NCBI GenBank assembly: GCA_020631395.1
Contig: JAHDHI010000022.1
Location: 1 to 62,462, forward strand
Source: Bizionia sp.
Lineage (GTDB): Bacteria > Bacteroidota > Bacteroidia > Flavobacteriales > Flavobacteriaceae
DNA: 62,462 nt
Direction: 5' to 3'
Positions 24,246-33,843 of the stretch are shown one piece after another. A model generated the notes under the pieces. The model saw only the letters and a program-made list of their open reading frames with translations, did no database searches and was not told the DNA's origin. The position numbers were made by a program, and so were the translations under genes. Each line of letters begins with the position of its first letter. The stretch's first letter is position 1.

Positions 24246-27200
24246 ATGATACAAGCAAAACCATACAAGCCAGAATACAAAGTTAGAATAGTTACCGCAG
24301 CAGCACTTTTTGATGGACATGATGCGTCAATAAACATAATGCGTCGTATTATTCAGTCTACAGGAGTAGAAGTTATACACTTAGGTCACGATCGAAGTGT
24401 GGAAGAAGTCGTTAATACGGCAATTCAAGAAGATGCCAATGCCATTTGTCTAACCTCATATCAAGGAGGGCATAACGAGTATTTTAAATACATGTACGAT
24501 TTGCTTAAAGAAAAAGGAGCAGAACACATTAAAATCTTTGGCGGCGGCGGTGGCGTTATCTTGCCTACTGAAATAAAAGAATTAATGGACTATGGCATTT
24601 CAAGAATCTACTCGCCAGACGATGGACGTGAAATGGGGTTGCAGGGAATGATCAATGATTTGGTGGAAAAATCGGATTTTGCCATAGGAGATGTCTTAAA
24701 TGGTGAAGTAGATATTTTGGAAACCAAAAATCCAAAGGCAATAGCCAGAATAATTTCTTCGGCGGAGAATTTTCCAGAAATAGCTAAATCCACATTAGAT
24801 AAGATACATGGCAAAAATGTGGACTCCAAGATCCCGGTATTGGGAATAACGGGAACAGGAGGAGCAGGAAAGTCGAGCTTGGTAGACGAGTTGGTGCGTC
24901 GCTTCTTAATCGATTTTCCTGAGAAAACCATAGGTTTGGTATCTGTGGATCCTTCAAAAAGAAAAACTGGAGGCGCATTGCTGGGAGATCGCATCCGTAT
25001 GAATGCCATAAATTCATCACGAGTGTATATGCGTAGTTTGGCAACGCGGCAATCTAATTTGGCATTGTCGAAGTATGTAAATGAGGCAGTACAAGTTTTG
25101 AAGGCGGCAGAATTCGATTTGATAGTTTTGGAAACTTCTGGAATAGGGCAGTCGGACACGGAAATAATGGAACATAGCGATGTCGCATTGTATGTAATGA
25201 CTCCAGAGTTTGGAGCAGCGACTCAATTGGAAAAAATCGACATGTTGGATTTTGCAGATTTGGTCGCCATCAACAAATTCGATAAAAGAGGCGCTTTAGA
25301 TGCATTGCGAGATGTGAAGAAGCAATACATGCGCAATAACAACCTGTGGGATGTTCCACAAGATGAATTGCCCATATACGGTACGATAGCATCACAATTC
25401 AACGATCCAGGAATGAACACGCTATACAAGTCGGTAATGGACAAGTTGGTGGAAAAAACAAATTCAGATTTAAAATCAAGCTTCCATATCACAGACGAGA
25501 TGAGCGAGAAGATTTTTGTGATTCCGTCAAGTAGAACCAGATATTTGTCCGAAATAGCAGAAAACAATCGAGCGTATGACAAGACAGGAAATGAGCAAGT
25601 GGAGGTGGCTCAAAAATTATATGGAATCTATAAGGCGTTAGAGTCGGTTTTGGAAATCACGCCTCAATTGGATAAGGCAGGGATAGATGTAGAGTCGGTA
25701 AATTCCAATGCCAATGAAGAAAACAAGGATTTCATCAAACTCCTTTTGGCAGAATTCGACCGTGTGAAATTAAACTTGGACCCATACAATTGGGAAGTTA
25801 TCACGGGATGGGATGAGAAAGTAAATAAATACAAGAGTCCAATCTATTCATTCAAAGTAAGAGACAAGGAAATAAAAATAGAGACACATACGAAATCGTT
25901 GTCTCAAGTGGACATACCAAAGGTGGCATTGCCAAAGTACAAAGCCTGGGGAGACATTTTGAAATGGAACTTGCAAGAGAATGTGCCTGGAGAATTTCCA
26001 TTTGCGTCTGGTTTGTATCCTTTTAAACGAACAGGAGAAGATCCCGCAAGAATGTTTGCAGGAGAAGGAGGGCCAGAACGAACAAATAGGCGTTTTCATT
26101 ATGTGAGTGAAGGATTGCCAGCAAAAAGATTGTCTACGGCTTTCGATAGTGTTACATTGTACGGCAACGATCCAGATCGTAGACCGGACATATATGGAAA
26201 AATAGGTAATGCAGGCGTTTCAATTTGTTGTTTGGACGATGCCAAAAAACTGTATTCAGGGTTTAATTTGGCACATGTAATGACATCCGTAAGTATGACC
26301 ATCAATGGGCCTGCCCCTATGTTGTTGGGCTTTTTCATGAATGCAGCCATAGATCAGCAATGTGAAATCTACATAAAGGAAAATGGCTTGGAAAAAGAAG
26401 TACAAGCCAAAATAGACAAATTGTACAAAGACAAGGAACGACCATCTTACAATGGGGATTTGCCCGAAGGCAATGATGGATTGGGATTGATGTTGTTGGG
26501 CGTTACTGGAGATCAAGTACTGCCAGCAGATGTATATTTGGACATAAAAACGAAAACCATAGCCCAAGTTCGTGGAACCGTACAAGCAGATATCTTGAAA
26601 GAAGATCAGGCACAAAACACCTGTATCTTCTCAACCGAATTTGCCTTGCGATTAATGGGAGACGTTCAAGAGTATTTCATCGAAAACAATGTGAGGAATT
26701 TCTATTCAGTCTCTATTTCGGGTTATCATATCGCAGAAGCAGGAGCAAACCCAATCACACAGTTGGCATTGACCTTGTCCAATGGATTTACCTATGTGGA
26801 ATATTACTTGTCGAGAGGAATGGACATCAATAAGTTTGGACCTAACCTGTCGTTCTTCTTTTCAAATGGTATCGATCCGGAATATGCTGTAATTGGACGT
26901 GTAGCTCGTAAGATTTGGGCAAAGGCGATGAAATACAAGTATGGAGCCAATGCCCGAGCTCAAATGCTTAAATACCACATACAGACCTCTGGACGAAGTT
27001 TGCATGCCCAAGAGATCGATTTCAATGACATCCGTACTACGCTTCAAGCACTATATGCCATTTACGACAATTGCAATTCTTTGCATACCAATGCCTATGA
27101 CGAAGCCATAACTACGCCTACGGAGGAATCCGTACGTAGAGCAATGGCCATTCAGTTGATTATAAACAAGGAACTGGGATTGGCTAAGAATGAAAACCCG

Positions 27201-27665
27201 ATTCAAGGTTCTTTCATTATCGAAGAGTTGACGGATTTGGTAGAAGAAGCAGTTTTGACAGAATTTGATCGCATTACGGAAAGAGGAGGTGTTTTAGGTG
27301 CTATGGAAACAATGTATCAACGTAGCAAGATACAAGAGGAAAGTTTGTATTATGAAACATTGAAGCACAATGGCGATTTTCCAATTGTAGGTGTCAATAC
27401 CTTTTTGAGTAGCAAGGGGTCTCCAACGGTGGTTCCCAAGGAAGTTATTAGAGCTACGGAAGAAGAGAAGTCATTCCAAATAAAAACATTGGAAAACCTC
27501 CATGAGGCAAATGATACGAAGGAGTTGTTAAAGACGCTTCAGTACAAGGCAATAAACAATGAAAACATATTTGAAGCCTTGATGGATGTCTGTAAAATAT
27601 GCTCTTTGGGACAAATAACATCAGCCTTGTTTGAAGTAGGTGGGCAATATCGTAGAAACATGTAA
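24246..27665 (+). CDS. icmF: Fused isobutyryl-CoA mutase (B12-dependent acyl-CoA mutase with G-protein chaperone)
   Basis: 1139 residues in three parts. The N-terminal cobalamin-binding Rossmann domain has [15 protein letters not shown] (base-off His, about 20) and [11 protein letters not shown] MeaB-like P-loop GTPase has GTGGAGKSS (about 203-211), [19 protein letters not shown] and the guanine motif NKFDKRG. The C-terminal TIM-barrel mutase (about 560-1139) has [20 protein letters not shown]. This order is specific to IcmF, which interconverts isobutyryl- and n-butyryl-CoA (or related acyl-CoAs) with adenosylcobalamin and carries its own repair GTPase. It is monocistronic, ending at a long palindrome. 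Confidence 0.92.
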   Translation: MIQAKPYKPEYKVRIVTAAALFDGHDASINIMRRIIQSTGVEVIHLGHDRSVEEVVNTAIQEDANAICLTSYQGGHNEYFKYMYDLLKEKGAEHIKIFGGGGGVILPTEIKELMDYGISRIYSPDDGREMGLQGMINDLVEKSDFAIGDVLNGEVDILETKNPKAIARIISSAENFPEIAKSTLDKIHGKNVDSKIPVLGITGTGGAGKSSLVDELVRRFLIDFPEKTIGLVSVDPSKRKTGGALLGDRIRMNAINSSRVYMRSLATRQSNLALSKYVNEAVQVLKAAEFDLIVLETSGIGQSDTEIMEHSDVALYVMTPEFGAATQLEKIDMLDFADLVAINKFDKRGALDALRDVKKQYMRNNNLWDVPQDELPIYGTIASQFNDPGMNTLYKSVMDKLVEKTNSDLKSSFHITDEMSEKIFVIPSSRTRYLSEIAENNRAYDKTGNEQVEVAQKLYGIYKALESVLEITPQLDKAGIDVESVNSNANEENKDFIKLLLAEFDRVKLNLDPYNWEVITGWDEKVNKYKSPIYSFKVRDKEIKIETHTKSLSQVDIPKVALPKYKAWGDILKWNLQENVPGEFPFASGLYPFKRTGEDPARMFAGEGGPERTNRRFHYVSEGLPAKRLSTAFDSVTLYGNDPDRRPDIYGKIGNAGVSICCLDDAKKLYSGFNLAHVMTSVSMTINGPAPMLLGFFMNAAIDQQCEIYIKENGLEKEVQAKIDKLYKDKERPSYNGDLPEGNDGLGLMLLGVTGDQVLPADVYLDIKTKTIAQVRGTVQADILKEDQAQNTCIFSTEFALRLMGDVQEYFIENNVRNFYSVSISGYHIAEAGANPITQLALTLSNGFTYVEYYLSRGMDINKFGPNLSFFFSNGIDPEYAVIGRVARKIWAKAMKYKYGANARAQMLKYHIQTSGRSLHAQEIDFNDIRTTLQALYAIYDNCNSLHTNAYDEAITTPTEESVRRAMAIQLIINKELGLAKNENPIQGSFIIEELTDLVEEAVLTEFDRITERGGVLGAMETMYQRSKIQEESLYYETLKHNGDFPIVGVNTFLSSKGSPTVVPKEVIRATEEEKSFQIKTLENLHEANDTKELLKTLQYKAINNENIFEALMDVCKICSLGQITSALFEVGGQYRRNM

Positions 27666-27687
27666 GAGGACGATAATATTTAATAAA

Positions 27688-27731
27688 GAAACTCAATCTG
27701 GAATGAACATGTTCATTCCAGATTGAGTTTC
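27688..27731 (+). terminator. 44-bp perfect palindrome after icmF
   Basis: GAAACTCAATCTGGAATGAA is the left arm, and the sequence is perfectly self-complementary across 27688-27731 (22-bp stem). It begins 23 bp after the stop codon. No strong T-run follows, so it may act as a terminator or RNA-stabilising hairpin. Confidence 0.7.
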
Positions 27732-27797
27732 ACCTAAACTGGTAGGGTATAGTGCTTTGAAACTGTTATAATATTTTAACAATAAAAGACAAAAATT

Positions 27798-29036
27798 ATG
27801 AATTTTAAAATTACTTTTTTACTAGCATTCTTATTCATCGGATTTAACGGTTATGCGCAGCAGCGTACATGTGGAACGGATGCATTTATGCAAGAACAAA
27901 TGAATAATCCTGAGTTTAGGGCACAATATGAGGCTCGTCAGGCTAAATTCGAAGAAAAACTCAAGCAAAACAAGAAAACTACGAGTAATAGAAGAATGAC
28001 TATTTACATTCCTGTTGCTGTACATTTTGTGGAAGGAAATGAGGCAGATAGAGCGTGTTTGGAAGCTATGGCCCAAAATCAAGTTGATGTTTTGAACAAT
28101 GACTTTAGAGGGACAAACGAGGATCTTTCGCAATGGAACGATGCTAGTACCTCTTATCCAGGAATAAATACTGGAGCATTGGATATACAATTTATAATTG
28201 CCACTCAAAATCATCCAGCAAACACAGATCCAGATTTGATTGAAGGAGAAAAAGCCGTAACCATAGGTTATAACTGGGGAAATGGAATGGATCATGATGC
28301 TAATTGGTCTGGATACATGAATTTTGTCATTAGAACATTAGAACCAGGTATCTTAGGATATTCTCCATTGGGAGGAAGTCCAGCAGCAGGAGCTACAATT
28401 GTAATGGCCAAATCCTTTTTTGGTTCTGGAGACGGTTGTACTGGTCATGTACCACAAGCACCTTATGATTTGGGGCGTACGGTAACTCACGAATTAGGAC
28501 ATTTTTTTAATTTGGATCACACTTGGGGTGATGGAGGTTGTGGATCTGATGATTATGTTGAAGATACTCCAAACATAACTGGGCCAACAGGCGGTTGCCC
28601 GACAGCAGGAAGTGTTACTATGTGTGGAAATAAGTCTTTGACAATGAATTTCATGGATTATGTGAATGATGCTTGTATGTATATGCTTACTGAAGGGCAA
28701 GCAGATAGAGCATTGACTTACCTTGGGGTCATTGAGGATGAATACAATACGAATGTTTTGAGTGTAGAAGAATTTGAGGCAGAGAAGGTATTTGCAATAT
28801 TTCCTAACCCGGCAGATAATGAGATTATGATTCAATCTACCAGCAATGTATTGAAAAACGGAGCAAGCATTCAATTGTTCGATATGTTGGGTAGAATAGT
28901 TAAAGACGATAAGTTCGATTCCAGTTTAGAACAAGAAAAAGTTGATGTTAGCAATTTGAATGAGGGAGTTTATCTATTGAAGATTGCATCAGAAAACTTT
29001 TCTACTACCAAAAAAATCGTAATTAAAAGAAACTAG
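27798..29036 (+). CDS. Secreted M43 (pappalysin-type) zinc metalloprotease with T9SS sorting domain
   Basis: 412 residues. Signal peptide about 1-20 (ends GYAQ), a propeptide, then the metzincin catalytic domain with HELGHFFNLDH (zinc ligands His231, His235, His241) and the Met-turn region LTMNFMDYVND (about 281-291). Cys-rich loops follow the zinc site, as in cytophagalysin-like proteases. Residues about 335-412 are a T9SS type A domain (IFPNPADNEIMIQS to KKIVIKRN), so it is exported by the type IX system and displayed or released. Likely role in protein degradation outside the cell. Confidence 0.92.
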   Translation: MNFKITFLLAFLFIGFNGYAQQRTCGTDAFMQEQMNNPEFRAQYEARQAKFEEKLKQNKKTTSNRRMTIYIPVAVHFVEGNEADRACLEAMAQNQVDVLNNDFRGTNEDLSQWNDASTSYPGINTGALDIQFIIATQNHPANTDPDLIEGEKAVTIGYNWGNGMDHDANWSGYMNFVIRTLEPGILGYSPLGGSPAAGATIVMAKSFFGSGDGCTGHVPQAPYDLGRTVTHELGHFFNLDHTWGDGGCGSDDYVEDTPNITGPTGGCPTAGSVTMCGNKSLTMNFMDYVNDACMYMLTEGQADRALTYLGVIEDEYNTNVLSVEEFEAEKVFAIFPNPADNEIMIQSTSNVLKNGASIQLFDMLGRIVKDDKFDSSLEQEKVDVSNLNEGVYLLKIASENFSTTKKIVIKRN

Positions 29037-29097
29037 AATAAGAGAGCTCCCTTTAATATTAATGAGTCCCTCAATTATAGTTAGATTAAAAATACTC

Positions 29098-30804
29098 AAA
29101 AGAGGCTGTCTGAAAAGGCAGTCTTTTTTGTTAAAAATGGCATTAGTTCGTAACTTTAGCTATGGGCAAAAAAGTAGTCTTTAAGACTTGCAACCAAGAC
29201 CAATCAAGTTCACTTCCGCCGAGTTATGATGATTTGGTTCCAGTCAATCATCCCGTACGCATTGTCAATGCGATTGTCGACCATGTCGACATTAGTGCTT
29301 TAGAAAAGAGTTGCAAAGGCGGCGGCACATCGAGTCATCATCCACGGATGTTACCCAAGGTTATTGTCTACGCCCATTTGCACAACCTATAAACAAGCTT
29401 TGAGTGAGAACATTCATCTCATGTGGCTCAGCGGACAAAGTAAACCAGGCCATGATGCCATAGACGATTTTGGAGGTAAGGGCCTTCAAGGGCACCCCAA
29501 AAAGATATTTCATCAAGTGGCATTGCTTTTGGTCGAACAAGGAGCAATTAGCTCAAAGGGCATCTTTGTAGATGGCACCAAGATGGAAGCCAATGCCAAT
29601 CGCCACGCTTTTGCATGGGGCAAGAGTATGAGAACCAGCAAGGAGCGCATCGAAAAACAACTCAAAGAACTCCAATCCTATGTAGAAAAAGCCTATAAGG
29701 ACGAACAGCACCTCCCAAACACGCCAGACCTTGAAGCTGTTGATGCCGATAAGATAGAAGCCACCATCAACCAAATCAATGATGCTTTAAAGGGCAAGGA
29801 CATTGATGGGAGAATCAAGCAGAAGCTCAATCATGCCAAAGAGGACTGGCCAACAAACATGGCTAGGCATCAAAAGCAAGAGGCCATCTTGAAAGAGCGC
29901 AACGGTTACTGTAAAACCGAGAAGGATGCCTCCTCTATGCGCATGAAGGACGACCACATGAAAAACGGTCAGTTAAAACCAGCCTATGACGATCAAGCCT
30001 CGACCAACAATCAATATTTCACCAATTGCACACTAGCCCAAACCACAGCAGACACGACTACTTTGAAAGACCATCTCAACGACCACATTGAAAGCTATCG
30101 ACAAACTCCAGGGGCACTTACCGCAGATGCAGGACATGGCAGTGAAGAAAACCACACCGACTTGGAAGACAAAGAAATTACAGCTTGCGTAAAGTACGAT
30201 TGCTTCCACAAGGAACGGCAAGACAAAAGGAAAGGAAAGACGAATCCATTCCATCCAGACCAATCATGCTACAATGAAGATACGGACACTCATCATTGCC
30301 CAATGGGTCAAGCCTTGACCAATATGGGCAACTATGAGGAGAGGACAAAAAACGGTTTTGAGCAAACCATGCATCGCTATCAAGTCCAGAACTGCAACGG
30401 CTGCCCGCTTAGAGGCCCGTGCCATGAATCCAAGCACAATCGCATTGTAGAGCGAAATTACGATCTCATGCGATTGAAAGGCCAAAGCCAAAGCATTGCT
30501 TGACAGTGAGCAAGGCATTGCAAAACGCAAACAACGCCGTTGGGATGTAGAAGCCGTTCTTGGAAACATAAAGCAAGACATGAGCTTCAAACGCTTCATG
30601 TTAGGAGGAATCGATAAGGTAAATGTGGAAATAGGGCTTATTGCAATGGCCCATGACCTTAAAAGGTATGGTTTGGCAACATGGACTAACCTTTGCCTTT
30701 TTTAAGTTGAGGATTTTAACTTGAGAATTCATCGCCAAAATCTATATCAAAAAAATAACAAAAAAGAAAATCGCCTAAAAACTACTTTTTAGACGACCTC
30801 TTTT
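29098..30804 (+). mobile_element. Decayed IS1182-family insertion sequence
   Basis: The ends carry imperfect inverted repeats: left AAAAGAGGCTGTCTGAAAAG at 29098 and, at the right end, AGACGACCTCTTTT (30791-30804), whose complement is AAAAGAGGTCGTCT. The 1.7-kb length and the transposase fit IS1182. I cannot see a clear target duplication. Confidence 0.8.
29162..30705 (+). pseudogene. IS1182-family transposase, disrupted
   Basis: Three frames together encode an IS1182-type DDE transposase: 29162-29392 (NHPVRIVNAIVDHVD; ends LHNL then stop), 29364-30503 (LSENIHLMWLSGQSKPGH, GIFVDGTKMEANANRHAF, LTADAGHGSEEN, CPLRGPCHE) and 30496-30705 (KQRRWDVEAVLGNIK, FMLGGIDKV). Lesion one near 29390 removes a short stretch after LHNL and shifts frame. 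Lesion two near 30480 is an extra G within AAAGGCC; without it the reading joins to ALLDSEQGIAKRKQRRWD. The transposase is therefore inactive and the element fossil. Confidence 0.88.
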
Positions 30805-30928
30805 TTTTATTAGCATCTCTTAACGTAAGATTCTCGTTGCGTAAATTGTGTAGTCTATAATTTAAATGCAAAAAAATGTAAGGAAGATAGTAGCTTGTGT
30901 CTTAGGTAACTATGGGAAAAATACAAGT

Positions 30929-31324
30929 CTAGAACTTTAAGGTCCAAGAGTGTTGAAGTTTTTTGAATTTTTTTAATTCCTTTCTCAAAATAGGTAAGAA
31001 ATCCACCCCGTCGCTATTGGACTGTTCCAAGCGTTTACAGTTTTTGTAAAGTCTATTTGTGAGTAACCTTACAGAAGTGACGTGTCTAAGTTTCTTGTCC
31101 GAATACCGTTCAAGTTCAGCTTTTAGAATTTCAGGAGCCAAAGATTCGGATTGCTGTATGATGTCTCCAGAAAAATAAATGTTAGAATCTTCTGTTCCAT
31201 CAGGTTTCAAAGACGCCAAATCTTTGTTCATATAAGATGAGATGCGTCTTGACAATATGAAAATATCCAAGGCCTTTTTGTAAATAGGCAATTCAGAAAG
31301 ATGTGAAGGGATATTTGCTAACAT
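30929..31324 (-). CDS. Helical protein, four-helix-bundle (IVS-like) type, unknown function
   Basis: 131 residues from the ATG at 31324 (MLANIPSHLSELPIYKKALD); a longer frame from 31381 adds only basic, non-conserved residues. It is all-helical, with ELPIYKKALDIFILSRRISS and YFSGDIIQQSESLAPEILKA resembling bacterial four-helix-bundle proteins of the 23S-rRNA-intervening-sequence type. It has no signal peptide. It is divergent from the lrp-type gene (about 120 bp between starts). The similarity is by pattern and function is unknown. The 223-bp stretch before it (30706-30928) contains the IS right end and nothing else I recognise. Confidence 0.6.
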   Translation of the reverse strand: MLANIPSHLSELPIYKKALDIFILSRRISSYMNKDLASLKPDGTEDSNIYFSGDIIQQSESLAPEILKAELERYSDKKLRHVTSVRLLTNRLYKNCKRLEQSNSDGVDFLPILRKELKKFKKLQHSWTLKF

Positions 31325-31443
31325 TTTAATTTTCAGATTTATATGCAAAAATACAGACAAGATTTTAGATTTGACTTTCAATTTTAAAGTAAAAGTGTAT
31401 ATTTGATTTAATAATTAATTTATTTAAGAGTTTTACTTTAATA

Positions 31444-31884
31444 ATGAGCATAGATACTCTCAATTGGAAAATTTTAAGATGTTTGCAGTCAAATGCAAGA
31501 CAATCCAATGTGGAAATTGGTAGGCAAGTTGGGATTTCCTCTCCAGCAGTTTCCGAGCGAATAAAGAAGATGGAAGACCTAGGGATCATAGAAAGTTACA
31601 ACACCTTTATTTCCTCATTGGAAGCAGGGTATCAACTCAAGGCCATTATTACATTAAGAGCTTTCATGGGGATGCTGAAACCTTTTTTGGAAAAGGTGAA
31701 AACCTATGATGAGGTCATTAATTGTTATAGGATTACCGGAAATGAAAACATTGTGATGGAAGTGGTTTTGAAAAACCAAAAACACTTGGAATCGTTCATA
31801 GATGAACTTATCGTTTATGGAGAAACAAAAACACAGATAGTATTGTCACATGTGGTGAAGAACAATTCGATCGTCAAGATGTGA
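31444..31884 (+). CDS. Lrp/AsnC-family transcriptional regulator
   Basis: 146 residues. N-terminal AsnC helix-turn-helix (LDTLNWKILRCLQSNAR-like start at 3-20, then EIGRQVGISSPAVSERIKKM) and a C-terminal RAM domain (about 65-140, ITLRAFMGMLKPFLEKV, CYRITGNENIVMEVV), which oligomerises and senses amino acids. It is upstream of a Cys-rich peptide gene and sigZ in the same orientation, but the spacing (85 bp) leaves room for a separate promoter. Target genes unknown. Confidence 0.92.
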   Translation: MSIDTLNWKILRCLQSNARQSNVEIGRQVGISSPAVSERIKKMEDLGIIESYNTFISSLEAGYQLKAIITLRAFMGMLKPFLEKVKTYDEVINCYRITGNENIVMEVVLKNQKHLESFIDELIVYGETKTQIVLSHVVKNNSIVKM

Positions 31885-31969
31885 AATTGTTTTCAATATT
31901 TTTTTAGCTACAGAATGCATCTTTTTTGGTATTTTTTAGTCTACTATATGAATCTTAAAAACAACCATT

Positions 31970-32074
31970 ATGAAAAATACAAAAGAATGTACTTGTAATT
32001 GTACGGAATGCAAAAGAGAAGATTGCACAAATTGTACCTGTGAAAAGTGCACATGTGCTGGATGCAATTGTTAA
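31970..32074 (+). CDS. 34-residue cysteine-rich, metallothionein-like peptide
   Basis: ATG at 31970 to TAA at 32072-32074. It starts MKNTKECTCNCTECKRED and ends CAGCNC. Cysteines are at 7, 9, 11, 14, 19, 22, 24, 27, 29, 32 and 34: 11 of 34 residues, in C-x-C, C-xx-C and C-x-C-x-C spacings as in metal-thiolate cluster proteins. There are no hydrophobic or aromatic residues besides. It is far too biased to be chance coding, and no signal peptide is present, so it should be cytoplasmic. It lies between the lrp-type gene and sigZ, whose product also has a Cys-containing tail. Metal binding is inferred from composition. Confidence 0.75.
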   Translation: MKNTKECTCNCTECKREDCTNCTCEKCTCAGCNC

Positions 32075-32098
32075 ACGGTTTATTTCTTAATTGAGAAC

Positions 32099-32132
32099 GG
32101 AGATTATTTTATATTTTTATAAGATAATCTCC
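32099..32132 (+). promoter_or_regulatory. Inverted repeat between the Cys-rich peptide gene and sigZ
   Basis: GGAGATTAT (32099-32107) is matched by ATAATCTCC (32124-32132) across a 16-nt AT-only centre. It could be the terminator of the short gene or an operator for sigZ, which starts 24 nt further on. No T-run follows. Confidence 0.5.
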
Positions 32133-32156
32133 AATTTATACATATAAGTATCGAAA

Positions 32157-32696
32157 ATGACGACGAAACAGATTTGGATCAACTATTCAGAAGATTTAAA
32201 ACGATTCATCTTAAGCAAAGTAAAAGATGAAGCCGTTGTGGATGATATACTACAGGATACGTTCATAAAAATCCATACCAAACTAGACACATTGAAGAAT
32301 GTTTCCAAATTGAAGCCATGGATATTCTCCATTGCACGAAATGTTGTCCTAGACTACTTTAAAACCACAAATCAAAGCTTTGAAATGATTGGCATGGGAT
32401 CAGAATTCGAAAATGAGGTACATATGCATACGGAGAAGGAGTGCCTAAGAGGAATTCTAAGTGGTTTGCCAAAAAAATATAGGGAACCATTGATTTTGTC
32501 GGACATAAGAGGGATGAAACAATCTGAAATAGCCAAAAAATTGAACTTATACCTGCCTACTGTGAAATCTCAAATCCAACGAGCTAGAAAACTAGTGGTA
32601 AAGGGGTTTATGGATTGCTGTGGCTTCACGGAAAACGACAAGGGTGTTTTGGTTGGCGAAATCAAGGAGCGTGAGTATTGCAAGGTGTGCCACTGA
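32157..32696 (+). CDS. sigZ: SigZ-type ECF RNA polymerase sigma factor with Cys-containing tail
   Basis: 179 residues. Sigma region 2 (about 8-75: VVDDILQDTFIKIHTKLDTL, WIFSIARNVVLDYFK) and region 4 (about 98-150: LPKKYREPLILSDIRGMKQS, LNLYLPTVKSQIQRARK) are complete. After region 4 comes CCGFTENDKGVLVGE and a final CKVCH, a conserved C-terminal extension of the SigZ group with four Cys and one His suited to metal or redox sensing. No anti-sigma gene is adjacent, so the tail may do the sensing. It ends 1 bp from the convergent DJ-1-like gene. Confidence 0.88.
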   Translation: MTTKQIWINYSEDLKRFILSKVKDEAVVDDILQDTFIKIHTKLDTLKNVSKLKPWIFSIARNVVLDYFKTTNQSFEMIGMGSEFENEVHMHTEKECLRGILSGLPKKYREPLILSDIRGMKQSEIAKKLNLYLPTVKSQIQRARKLVVKGFMDCCGFTENDKGVLVGEIKEREYCKVCH

Positions 32697-32697
32697 T

Positions 32698-33462
32698 CTA
32701 GTCCATTTTGATAATTTGGTGCGGGACATCATTCAAATCCCAATCAATGACCAAGCCATCAGCTAGTTTTTTTGCAACTTCCTTTCCATAGAGATACTCG
32801 CATAGATACAAAGCAGCCTCAAAACTTTTTGCTCCACCAGCAGAAGTAATGTATTTGCCATCATGAACAAACAAGACCTTTTTTCTAATGTCCAATTTTG
32901 GAAACATTTCCTGCATGGCATCAATGTCGCTGGGGAAGGTTGTGGAAACTGCATTGTCCAGTAGCCCTGCTTTGGCTAAAACAAAGGCGCCATCACAATG
33001 AGAGGTTACAAACATGGCCTCTTTGTCTACACGTTTAATGAAATTCAACATAGTCGTATCTTCCAAGTCGGTATCTAAATGATGTTCTGCACTAGGCACG
33101 ACAAGTATGTCTATTTTGGGCAAGGAGTCCTTTACATAGTTGAAATCTGGAAGTATGCGCATGCCTTCAAAAGATGAAATGGCTTCATCTGTGTTGGCAA
33201 CAGTGAACACATTCATTGCTTTTATGTTCTTTCTGAAGATGGTATGTTGAAATATATCGAAAGGGGCCGTGAGTTCTGTATTGTAAACGCCATCCATTAT
33301 TAAAAACGCTACGTTATAACGATTGGGATCTAATTTTGGATATTGTTTTTCTTGTTTGGAAATAGTCTCAATTGGACTTGCGGCATGTATTTCTTTTCTC
33401 TTTTCAGAAGAATTGCAGCCCAATAGAAAGAGGAGGGTCAAGATTGTCAGTATGTGTTTCAT
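32698..33462 (-). CDS. DJ-1/PfpI-family lipoprotein
   Basis: 254 residues. Signal peptide with lipobox LLGC (Cys16), then a class-I glutamine-amidotransferase-like fold: AFLIMDGVYNTELTAPFDIF (about 51-70), VPSAEHHLDTD, and the nucleophile elbow VTSHCDGAFVLAKAGLLD carrying the reactive Cys. Membrane-attached DJ-1/PfpI proteins are unusual; this one should face the periplasm. It is last in the operon MFS-VOC-DJ-1 (2 bp after the VOC gene). Dicarbonyl or stress detoxification is a plausible but unproven role. Confidence 0.85.
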   Translation of the reverse strand: MKHILTILTLLFLLGCNSSEKRKEIHAASPIETISKQEKQYPKLDPNRYNVAFLIMDGVYNTELTAPFDIFQHTIFRKNIKAMNVFTVANTDEAISSFEGMRILPDFNYVKDSLPKIDILVVPSAEHHLDTDLEDTTMLNFIKRVDKEAMFVTSHCDGAFVLAKAGLLDNAVSTTFPSDIDAMQEMFPKLDIRKKVLFVHDGKYITSAGGAKSFEAALYLCEYLYGKEVAKKLADGLVIDWDLNDVPHQIIKMD

Positions 33463-33464
33463 TG

Positions 33465-33842
33465 CTAATTAATTTTCCAAGGTGGTTTTTTTCTGTTTTC
33501 ACCAGCTTTGTACAAAATGATGGCATTTCCATCTAAATCTTGCAAATGGGCTTCTCGCCAAAGCCAAGATTTGTCTTCTGGCAACTGTGTAAATGTAATG
33601 CCTTTTTTTTGAAGAGATTCAACCAACTTGTCCAAATCATCATCTTCAAAGTATATGGTGATACCATTGGACTTAGGCCTTTTTTCAGTTTTGTGAATTG
33701 AAAACGTTGCTTCTCCATCTGGGCATTCCAATCGGGCATATCGAGGAATGGCATCGACAATGAGCTTTAAGCCTAGAATCTTGTAAAAGTTCACGGCCTC
33801 TTCAACATTTGTCGATGCTATGGTAATTTGATTTAAATTCAT
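33465..33842 (-). CDS. VOC-family (glyoxalase/bleomycin-resistance fold) protein
   Basis: 125 residues with the paired beta-alpha-beta-beta-beta modules of the vicinal oxygen chelate fold: INLNQITIASTNVEEAVNFYKI-type start, FSIHKTEKRP, GITIYFEDDDLDKLVESLQK, and the C-terminal REAHLQDLDGNAIILYKAGE with the metal Glu/His candidates. Likely a small-molecule-binding or lyase/dioxygenase enzyme in the cytoplasm. It is tightly packed between an MFS exporter (1 bp) and the DJ-1 lipoprotein (2 bp), which suggests a detoxification operon. Confidence 0.88.
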   Translation of the reverse strand: MNLNQITIASTNVEEAVNFYKILGLKLIVDAIPRYARLECPDGEATFSIHKTEKRPKSNGITIYFEDDDLDKLVESLQKKGITFTQLPEDKSWLWREAHLQDLDGNAIILYKAGENRKKPPWKIN

Positions 33843-33843
33843 T

